Assembly (NCBI RefSeq): GCF_000372725.1
Contig: NW_005197128.1
Location: 43,314-107,313, forward strand
From: Emiliania huxleyi CCMP1516
Lineage: Eukaryota > Haptophyta > Isochrysidales > Noelaerhabdaceae
Direction: 5' to 3'
DNA length: 64,000 nucleotides
Shown: piece after piece, positions 56,668-64,000 of the stretch
Position numbering within the stretch: the first letter of the stretch is position 1
How the letters are laid out: each line of letters starts with the position of its first letter
The notes under the pieces: generated by a model
Told to the model about the DNA's origin: nothing
Seen by the model: the letters and a program-made list of their open reading frames with translations, nothing else
Databases searched by the model: none
Made by a program: the position numbers and the translations under genes

Positions 56668-57096
56668 ATGTCTGCGTTCTGCCTCGGACTTGTGGCGGCC
56701 TTCTCGCCTGCACCCGGGCCCAGCGCGTCCATCATCGCCGCGGCGCTCGAGGCTCTTGCTCTCGAAGCCTCGGGTTGCACCGTCGCACACACGGAGGAGT
56801 CATCCTTGTGGCAAACCTTCGGCATCATGTTCGCGTGCGCCGAGACCCACGATGGAAAGGAATGGACCACCCATCACGAGGTAGACATCTCCTACGCCGG
56901 CCGGGTTATCGCGATAAAGAAATCGATCGACGTGACGGATGTCCCAGGGGATGTTATGGAGGCGGCTGAGGCGGCTGGTGCTTCCGCCTGCACTAGCTAC
57001 TGGTACGAGCTGATGCACGACATTTACGAGCTTGACGAGTGCGCGGGTGGCGAGCACTATGAAGTGGACGCCACGACCCTCGAGGTCGAGTCGTGA
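56668..57096 (+). CDS. Small acidic hypothetical protein, probably secreted
   Basis: The ATG at 56668 opens MSAFCLGLVAAFSPAPGPSA, which could be a short signal peptide; a GCGCGCAG acceptor lies directly upstream, so an earlier exon is possible. The 142-residue product continues SIIAAALEALALEASGC, TEESSLWQTFGIMFACAETH, TTHHEVDISYAGRVIAIKKS, CTSYWYELMHDIYELDECAG and ends EVDATTLEVES. It is rich in Glu/Asp with five or more cysteines. Codon use matches the genuine genes here. I know no family. The reverse frame is open but shows no sense content. Confidence 0.55.
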   Translation: MSAFCLGLVAAFSPAPGPSASIIAAALEALALEASGCTVAHTEESSLWQTFGIMFACAETHDGKEWTTHHEVDISYAGRVIAIKKSIDVTDVPGDVMEAAEAAGASACTSYWYELMHDIYELDECAGGEHYEVDATTLEVES

Positions 57097-57376
57097 GACG
57101 TGTGGTGAGATCACGGGGCGCTGCATAGCACCCTCCAGCGATACGTATCGGCCGAGGCGATATATGTACGGCTTTAGCGCTACATAATACGGAGGGGCCA
57201 CTTTCCTGAGGGGGGAGGAGGGAGGGAGGCCGAGGGGGGGAGCGGGGAGGCGCGTGTTTGTGCGTAAAATTCTCTTTTTTCTAGCTCGCGCCACTCACAC
57301 AGCTCACAGGCCCACGAGGAGCACAAAGGTACACCACGGGAGCCGCCCCAATTGAGAACAGTCAGTCTGCACAGTA

Positions 57377-58222
57377 CTAGCCCAACAGCGGGGCGACCGC
57401 CCTCTCCAGGTAGGTTTGCTGCCCATTGGCTGTCGCGAAGCCGTCCCACTCGTAGAATGGAACGCTGATCACCCTCCAGCCAGCCGCCCTGAGGAGGCGC
57501 CGCTTGAGCAGCGTTGGCCCATTGGGTTTGCGCACGCCCCGGCCGTCGGGCAGCAGGAAGTGAGAGGGGCCGTCCACCTCGACAGCGACGCGTGAAGAGG
57601 GCAGCGCCAGGTCGAGCGAGTAGCCGGTGCGCGGCTCGAGATGCTCCTCCTCGAAGCCGTGCTGGACGGCGGCGAGGGCAGCCGCGACGGAGCGCTGTAA
57701 GCGCGAAATCGTAACTTCGGTGCCTTGCATGGCGTCGCAGCAGAGCTTGCGCTGGCACTCGGAGAGGAGGTGCTGCTGTCCGTCTGCTCCTCGCTCCAGG
57801 GAGAGCCAGAGCTGCCACTGGTGCAGCTGAGAGCGGACTTCCTCGCTCCACCTCCACGGATCCCGCGCGAGCGAGTCGCTGATCACGCGCGAGCAGTCGG
57901 CAAGCAGCGCCTGGTGATAATAGTCGGCTGTTGCATACGCCCACACCGTGTTGGCAAAATCCTGAGGGTTGAAGCCAGCCAGCCCGCCGCGCACCGCCGC
58001 CTCCGCCACCGCCGCGTACAGCGCGTCCGCAGCCACGCCCGCCGTCGCATACGCCCACACCGTGTTGGCCAGGTTCTGAGGGTTGAAGCCAGCCAGCCCG
58101 CCGCGCACCGCCGCCTCCGCCACCGCCGCGTACAGCGCGTCCGCAGCCACGCCCGCCGTCGCATACGCCCACACCGTGTTGGCCAGGGCCTGCGGCTTGA
58201 AGCCAGCCAGCCCGCCGCGCAT
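57377..58222 (-). CDS. RAP-domain protein with ANTVWAYA repeats (N-terminus possibly lost)
   Basis: Organelle RNA-binding type protein of 281 residues. It has three helical repeats of 39 residues: GFKPQALANTVWAYATAG, GFNPQNLANTVWAYATAG and GFNPQDFANTVWAYATAD, each followed by VAADALYAAVAEAA (the third ends differently). Then a helical region leads to a C-terminal RAP domain: SLDLALPSSRVAVEVDGPSH, GPTLLKRRLLRAAGWRVISV, PFYEWD. Proteins of this kind (OPR/FASTK-like) bind and process chloroplast or mitochondrial transcripts. The ATG at 58222 follows an in-frame TAA directly, so no targeting peptide precedes the first repeat. Either an upstream exon is missed or the gene is a 5'-shortened copy. 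The repeats are nearly identical at DNA level (117 bp). Confidence 0.75.
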   Translation of the reverse strand: MRGGLAGFKPQALANTVWAYATAGVAADALYAAVAEAAVRGGLAGFNPQNLANTVWAYATAGVAADALYAAVAEAAVRGGLAGFNPQDFANTVWAYATADYYHQALLADCSRVISDSLARDPWRWSEEVRSQLHQWQLWLSLERGADGQQHLLSECQRKLCCDAMQGTEVTISRLQRSVAAALAAVQHGFEEEHLEPRTGYSLDLALPSSRVAVEVDGPSHFLLPDGRGVRKPNGPTLLKRRLLRAAGWRVISVPFYEWDGFATANGQQTYLERAVAPLLG

Positions 58223-59580
58223 TTACGAGGTGTCCGCGGCCCACTTTGTGCCCGCGTTCTGACCGACAGTGACTGACCGCCGCTAAAAACCAAAACTCTC
58301 TCTCTCCGCCGCAAAAGCCCCCTGTGGTCGAAGGCGGCTAGGTGGCGTGCCCCCGGCACGAAGACTGGTCCGCCGTGTAGACGATGGGCTCTCCGACCCC
58401 GCGGCTGCCTGTCGGGTAGATGACGACAGCTCGGTTGTCCGCTTAGCGCCGAGATCATGAGGGCTGTCATCTCCGCGGCGGGCAGCGTGCCGTCGAGCTA
58501 CATGAGACCCAAGCAAGTCGTCGTGATGTACAGTTGTACGTACTTTTAGCTTACTGGGAGAAAAGAGAGAGGGGGTTGTGTTCTCTAGGCCCCTAGGGGC
58601 CCTACGCGCGGCGTGAGAGCTCGGAAGCGAGCTTAGCACGGCGATCGAGGATGGCACGGTTCACCCCCTTCACCGAAGCGATGGAGATGCGTTACAGTTG
58701 TACCAGCAAACGAAACTATCTTAGCGCCAAAATTGACCCCAGGATCGACATTAATTTCTCGCGCCTACTTTCGCTGCTTGAGACTCGCCAAATAGATCCT
58801 GCGTCTATGACCGTGTGCAACGTCAAGTCGTGAACCGCGACAAGACCATCGCGCCAAGCGCGACTCTGTTGCTTTATGCGGCAGCATTCACCGTGACTCT
58901 TGCCGTGGATGGTGAGTGACCGCGGTTGCTTACGCAATACTACGCCGTGAGCTGAGCTTCACCAGCCGCTTCTCTTCCTTCCTTACCTTCTCTTGCCGTC
59001 CGTTCTCTGTGCGCATTCCACTGCATGCGGCATCACACGCGTCTTCTGCCGGGCGCGCATCTGAACTCGTACCAGGTAGGCCATCGCTTTGCTGAGAGAG
59101 ATCAGGCGCCTGAATGGCGACAGTGAGCGTCTCCTACTTATGGATTGCGCTCGAGGATGGTCCGAGGAGCGCAAGAGCGCGCCGCAGGCGAAGCGATTTT
59201 TTGGTGGCAGGCTCTTCCAGTTTATCTTGTGATCACGCTCGAGCCTGTGAATAGGCCCCGGAGGCCTCAACCCTCAACTAAAGGGTTGAGGGGGGGTCTC
59301 AACCGTCAACCAGATGGTTGCAAACCGGGGACCACTCCACCACAGACAGGCCCGCTACCCTCGCCGCCTTCGTGACGCAGCTGCAGTGGGCGACGCGAGA
59401 GCTGAAGGGAGCTGAGATCGGGGGCTCAGATCAGCTTAGTTGTTTGCCTACGAGAGGGAGACGTACTGCTGCAATGCAAGGAGCGTCTGCTCTCTCATGC
59501 CTGAAGCGAGGTGGAGGCGCGGGGCGTCTAGGGGCTCTCGTCGCAGAGTTAAGAAGGCAGGAATTTCTTTTTCTAAAAAA
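58223..59580. other. Mostly non-coding; a dispersed-ORF fragment at about 58605-58700 (-)
   Basis: On the minus strand, RISIASVKGVNRAILDRRAK and SRRA-stop match the end of the fragment in the 50.4-kb element (RISLSVVRGVNRAI...). It is a third trace of that repeated ORF. At 59263-59290 CTCAACCCTCAACTAAAGGG and following bases form a perfect short hairpin. Bases 59291-59580 contain the leader of the next gene. Nothing else is supported. Confidence 0.45.
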
Positions 59581-60223
59581 ATGCTGCTCGCCGCGAGCTT
59601 TGCACTCCTCCCGGCCTCGCTCGTCCCTCTCGGGCGGCGAGCCGTGCTCGCCGCACCTGCGGCGGCGGCGCTCTCGACATTCGGCGCCCCGCGCGCCGCT
59701 CGCGCCGACTCCGCCTTCCTGCAGAGCCTGCGCACCGCCGAGTCAGACCTCGCTGCCAGCGACGGCTCGACGGTGCTCAGCAGCATCAACGCGCTGCTGG
59801 AGCTGGCGACAGACTACAGCGGCATGCCCAGCGATGAGCTGCGCAAGGAGCTGATGGAGCGGGTCCTTGCGAAGCGCGCCGCGCTCAAGGCGCAGGGCGG
59901 GTGGGACGAGGGATCTTACGGCGAGAAGGAGGAACAGTTTCTGCGGCTGCAGCGGGCGGTCGACCCTTGGCGAGTGACCGAGCTGCAGGGTCCCGCGTCG
60001 CTCGCCATCCTTGGCTTTGGCCCCGTCTATCTCGGGCTGCTCGCCGTCCAGGTGCCGCCTCCCACACTCGCGGTTCGCCTCTCCCCGCGCGAGACGGCTG
60101 CGCTGCCGCTCAGCCCGAGCGACGCCCTCGCAGCGCCTCGTCCCCAAGCTCTTCAACGTCGCGTACACGGCCGGCGCGGCGGCCCTCTTCGCACCTCTCC
60201 TCTTCGGCATCCTGTTTGGATGA
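59581..60223 (+). CDS. Plastid protein with a thylakoid (twin-arginine type) leader and C-terminal membrane segment
   Basis: Two exons (59581-60051, 60134-60223), 186 residues; the 82-bp GT-AG intron joins LAVQ to RLVPKLFNVAY. The ATG at 59581 is followed by a hydrophobic ER-type signal (MLLAASFALLPASLVPLG), then RRAVLAAPAAAALSTFG and ARA|DSAF: a twin-arginine motif, hydrophobic core and AxA cleavage site, as in lumen-targeted proteins. The mature part is helical (FLQSLRTAESDLAASDG, LLELATDYSG, ELMERVLAKRAALKAQG), then GPASLAILGFGPVYLGLLAV and a final AAALFAPLLFGILFG, both membrane-like. A three-part leader suits a secondary plastid. Family not recognised; a thylakoid-associated protein is the best reading. 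Confidence 0.75.
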
Positions 60224-60268
60224 AATACTCGTGCACACGTGCACTCTCTGTGGCGCGCGCAGGGCGCA

Positions 60269-60861
60269 GACCCAGACGCGCTGGCTGCTTTTTCTCCATG
60301 GAAGATGGATAGAAAAAGCCGAGCAACACATCCTTCACAACAGGGGGACGATTTCGCCACTGCGAAAGAGATGAGAGCGGTCCTCGCGGCCGCGCTGCGG
60401 GTCGGTGTTGCCCGCTCGCCGGTCGCGTCGGTGTCGCCTGAGTGCTGAGAGCTGAGTGTTGACCTGTTTGTCGCGACGGCCCCGACGCTCCGGCCTGGCT
60501 CCGGCCTCCCCGCGGCGCCCCAGCCCCCACAGCGGGACACGCCGCACAGCCGCGCTCCGCTCTCCGCGGGCCACATAACATACCTGGGCGCAGCAGCCTG
60601 CCAGACACTGCCTCTCCCGACAGGCGACAGCCGACTCCCCGCGCAGCTCTGACCTCTGTCGCTACTAGAGAGACAGGTTCGGCACCGGGCACCGCCTCGG
60701 TATACAAAATGCGCCTGCGGGCGGACCCTCACAGATGACAGAGAACACAGTGTGTCACAGAGAGAATAAAGATATAAAACTGAATAAAACGGGTTGCACC
60801 CGGCGGCACGGGGGCAGGCGCGGGCCTCCTACTGAGGTGGGTGTGAGTCGATGGGAGAATT
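60269..60861. repeat. Direct duplication, copy 1 (partner 61098-61697)
   Basis: About 595 bp that recurs 829 bp downstream with only small indels (for example CAGCCTGCCAG against CAGCCTGCCTGCCAG). The copies share GACCCAGACGCGCTGGCTGC at one end and GATGGGAGAATT at the other. Copy 1 lies just after the plastid gene and copy 2 just before the Nudix-hydrolase gene. Neither encodes a convincing protein. The near identity indicates a recent duplication or a collapsed haplotype difference. Confidence 0.9.
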
Positions 60862-61097
60862 ATCCAGTTTTTAGGTAGGTAGGTAGTAAGGTGAAGAACA
60901 GCCAGGCTCGGACTGGACACCAACGCGGTATGGGTGGACGCTGGACAGATGATGACGACACGCACGAGCGACACACAGACACAAACAAGCTCACAAGACA
61001 CACAGCCAGATGGCTGCCACACACCCTGAGTCGGCAAACACATAACTCAAGGCCACATCCTCCCTGTCGCCCCCCCCAGCACTCCACGGTGCCAAGA

Positions 61098-61697
61098 GAC
61101 CCAGACGCGCTGGCTGCTTTTTCTCCATGGAAGATGGATAGAAAAAGCCGAGCAACACATCCTTCACAACAGGGGGACGATTTCGCCACTGCGAAAGAGA
61201 TGAGAGCGGTCCTCGCGGCCGCGCTGCGGGTCGGTGTTGCCCGCTCGCGTTGGTGTGGGTCGCCTTTGAGTCGGCTGTGAGAGCTGAGTGTTGACCTGTT
61301 TGTCGCGACGGCCCCGACGCTCCGGCCTGGCTCCGGCCTCCCCGCGGCGCCCCAGCCCCCACAGCGGGACACGCCGCACAGCCGCGCTCCGCTCTCCGCG
61401 GGCCACATAACATACCTGGGCGCAGCAGCCTGCCTGCCAGACACTGCCTCTCCCGACAGGCGACAGCCGACTCCCCGCGCAGCTCTGACCTCTGTCGCTA
61501 CTAGAGAGACAGGTTCGGCACCGGGCACCGCCTCGGTATACAAAATGCGCCTGCGGGCGGACCCTCACAGATGACAGAGAACACAGTGTGTCACAGAGAG
61601 AATAAAGATATAAAACTGAATAAAACGGGTTGCACCCGGCGGCACGGGGGCAGGCGCGGGCCTCCTACTGAGGTGGGTGTGAGTCGATGGGAGAATT
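61098..61697. repeat. Direct duplication, copy 2 (partner 60269-60861)
   Basis: Second copy of the block of about 600 bp. It ends 66 bp before the ATG of the Nudix-hydrolase gene, so this gene's promoter probably derives from the duplicated block. The 236 bp between copies (60862-61097) are unique and contain GACACACAGACACAAAC-type low complexity. Confidence 0.9.
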
Positions 61698-61763
61698 CGA
61701 CATTCTTTTTCAGCACCGCCAGAAAAGAATTATCCGAGGGCGACTCTCTGCCGGAGTCTCTCC

Positions 61764-64000
61764 ATGACCGCGGAGCGGCCCTGGAGGGGCAAGCCGGTCA
61801 CGCCAAGCTCGTACGTCGCCGACGACGGCGAGCTCCTTGAGCTTGACGCGGCGAACTTTTGCGCGGCTGGAGCGCTGCTCTGGCACGAGGTGAGCGGCGG
61901 AGAGCCGAGGATGTTGCTCGCCGTCGAGAGGCGCGGCGAGACGACCGGCGCGAAGGCGAATTTCCTGGGTGGCAAGCGCGACTCCTGGGCTGAGACGCCT
62001 CGAGCGGTGGCCGCGCGAGAGTGCTGGGAGGAGACTGGTTATCTGCTCTCCTCTGCCGCACACGCCGCGATCGAGGGCGGCGCTAGGCCGGTGGCGTGGG
62101 CGCCGCAGTCCAAGTTCGCGCTCTTTCTGCATGAGCTGGGCCCGGAGGACGCGGACCTGGTCGCACGGATCAGCGCGCTGGGCGGGCCGCCGAACCTAGA
62201 CGCGGAACACACACCTAATTAGCGCAGAGTTGACGCAGAGTCGACTGTCTTCATGCGATGTCCCGAATAGACGGTAGTCGGTAGCCCTCGCCCTGACTCT
62301 GGTGTATGCACGACGCAGGCCGCCGAACCCGTTGCACGACTCGACCCTCGAGCGAGTGGAGTCGGTGCCGCTGCGGTGCCTGCTCGACCCGCGCTGGCGG
62401 CGCGAGGAGCTGCACGCGTTCGCCGGGCTCCAGGCGGCGGCGATCCTGCCGGCGGTGCGGGCGCTGCTGGCGGATCGGGCTTGCGCCGACGCGGCAGCAG
62501 CGGCGGCGGCGGCAGCGACGGCGACGGCGACGGCGACGATTGAGGCGGCGGCGACGGCGGCGGCGGCGGCAGCGGCTTCTTCTGAGGGCTCGGCTGCTGA
62601 TGAGCTCGTCGAAGCGCTCGCGGGTCTGAGCGTGGGCGAGAAGAAGAAGAAGAAGAAGAAGAAGAGCCGTGCCCCGCCTCCAGCAAAGCCATGCGAGAAG
62701 CCGTGGTCCTCGCTGTCTGCCTCTGAGCGAGAGCTGGCAGAGAGGCTCCGGTGTGTGCGCCGAGAGGATGCGGGAGATACAGACGCACACATACCCAACG
62801 GCACTTGAGGGGAGACGTAGTCGGCCGTTCTCGTACTCCTCTCTAGTCGTGTCCCTTGCACGCGGTGCTCTGAATACACGGCACAAGGCCGTACCCCCCC
62901 CCCGCCCCCGACTCTGGTGTGTTCGCGACGCAGGTTCGTGCGCGGGACGTGGGGCGACGACCCAGAGGCCGATGGGCGCGACGGGTGCGAGGAGGACTGG
63001 AGCGACATCCCCTGGTCCTGGGGAGCTCGACCAGGCCGATCTCGGCTAGGTCTCGGCTCACCTCGCCGAACCTCGCCTAGGTCCTGGGCGGAGCTCGACC
63101 GGGCCGCTCTCTTGCCCACCGCCCTGGCGCTTGGCTTCGAGGAGCGGTCGTGGAAGGGAGGCGCGGCGGCCAAGCCGAGCCGCAAGGCGAGAGGCCGCCG
63201 GCCGAGAGCGAGACGGCCGCCGCTGCCGGGTGCCAGCGCGGTCGCTTGCCCGCTCCCCCTCTCAGCCTTCTCCGAACCTTGTCTGGCCCTTCCTGCAGGC
63301 GCCAACGCGGTCGCTGGTCCGCTCCTTGGCCTCGACGGCGCCGCCCTCGAGCCCTCGCCGCAGCCGCGCTACTTGGCGGAGCCGCCGAGAGTGGGGCGAC
63401 CTGCCGAGGCCCCTTCCATAAACCTTCTCGTTTTCCTTTAGGCGAGCCGCCGAGAGTGGCGCGACTTGCCCGACTGGATCGAGCTCAGCGATGAGCGCGG
63501 CAGGGGAGGAGGGCGGCCTTTCCCGCCCCTCGCAGACGACCCGCTCTTCCGAGACGGCGGCCCCGCCTTGCTCCCCTTCCTCCCTCCGGGCGGCGAGCCC
63601 GCCTGCTGCAGGGGGGCCGTCCTCGTCTGCCCCGGGGGCAACTACGAGTTCCTCCACCCGCGCGAGGGGGCTCCGATCGCGCGCTACTTCGCCGAGGCGC
63701 TCCCCCTGCCCGCGAGCCTTGCCGATCTGAAGAGACCTCTTTCATGCGCCCATCCGTGAACAGGCGCTCTCCTTGCGCGCGTACGTGCTGCGGTACCGCC
63801 TCCTCCCGAGGCGCTGCTTGCACCGGGCATGCGACGTTTCCTGGACATGTCCATGACCCGTCCCTGACATGTCCCGTAGGCACAGCTTGCACCAGGCGCA
63901 CGACCTCCGCCGCCATCCCCTACCCCACGGTACCCGAACCCACCCTCCCCTACCCCACGGTATTTGCACTAGGCGCACGACGACCTCCGCCGCGCCGTGC
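61764..64000 (+). CDS. Nudix hydrolase fused to an alpha/beta-hydrolase (esterase); runs past the window end
   Basis: Bifunctional protein. Exons: 61764-62185, 62319-62750, 62934-63014, 63081-63229, 63299-63375, 63442-63696, 63764-63810, 63880-63895 (16 nt) and 63973 to beyond 64000; every phase closes. The ATG at 61764 starts MTAERPWRGKPVTPSS. The Nudix box is GGKRDSWAETPRAVAARECW followed by EETGY: Gx6E rather than Gx5E, with RExxEExG intact. A linker with poly-Ala and a Lys8 run (SVGEKKKKKKKKS) follows. The second half has GAVLVCPGGNYEFLHPREG, APIARYFAE|ALSLRAYVLRYRLLP and HSLHQ|AHDDLRRAV, the start of an esterase fold (oxyanion-loop PGGxY, VLRYRLLP). The catalytic Ser lies outside the window. 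All eight introns show the exon-copy repeat at their 5' end. Two adjacent genes are possible but the shared exon 62319-62750 is in frame with both halves. Confidence 0.8.

Noticed and set aside
59255-59300. CTCAACCC...GGGTTGAG hairpin considered as a terminator
   Set aside because: Bacterial-type terminators do not apply in this nuclear genome; a single short hairpin has no further support.

Overview
This is nuclear DNA from a GC-rich eukaryotic microalga. The best fit is a haptophyte, probably in or near Emiliania/Gephyrocapsa huxleyi. The reasons are: introns throughout, most of 65-260 bp and many with GC-AG ends; a polyubiquitin gene; a selenocysteine-containing PDI, a gene type known from E. 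huxleyi; a protein with a plastid thylakoid (twin-arginine) leader; and receptors of the GCC2/GCC3-repeat plus TIR kind seen in marine algae. Two runs of exactly 100 N (21038-21137, 55425-55524) are assembly gaps. No bacterial operon structure is present. Species assignment is inference.

Layout. 0-16.7 kb: one very large gene on + that I read as about 4,900 residues: cytosolic N-terminus, one membrane anchor, C2-like and MAM domains, a beta-helix region, a very large array of cysteine-rich ephrin-receptor-like modules, a multi-pass membrane domain and a cytosolic TIR domain. 17.7-19.5 kb: calcineurin-like phosphoesterase (-). 19.5-23.6 kb: gene-poor, low complexity. 23.6-26.6 kb: JmjC/cupin-8 oxygenase (+). 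28.3 kb: two-unit polyubiquitin (-). 30.5-31.6 kb: selenoprotein PDI with a SECIS hairpin (-). 32.8-33.8 kb: GNAT acetyltransferase (-). 34.4-37.1 kb: GOST/Lung-7TM membrane protein (+). 37.2-38.3 kb: pentapeptide-repeat protein (+). 39.0-43.1 kb: RUN-PX sorting nexin (-). 43.1-46.2 kb: two adjacent TIR-bounded elements. 46.8-47.6 kb: secreted hypothetical protein (+). 47.9-49.7 kb: secreted histidine phosphatase (-). 50.4-51.0 and 54.2-55.0 kb: two further TIR elements. 52.9-53.8 kb: FkbM methyltransferase (-). 56.7 kb: small acidic protein (+). 57.4-58.2 kb: RAP-domain protein (-). 59.6-60.2 kb: plastid protein (+). 61.8-64.0 kb and beyond: Nudix plus alpha/beta-hydrolase fusion (+).

The most striking property is in the introns. 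In gene after gene the first 6 to about 40 bases of the intron are a decayed copy of the first bases of the next exon, so donor and acceptor both lie at the same AG|GY sequence in a direct repeat. Every intron of the Nudix-hydrolase gene shows this, as do many in the JmjC, 7TM, RUN-PX, histidine phosphatase and FkbM genes. Several of these introns are filled with a 10-base TCTCGG-type repeat. This looks like recent and repeated intron gain by local tandem duplication, or by an introner-like process. Reading frames close exactly when only one repeat copy is kept, which is the main support for the exon models below.
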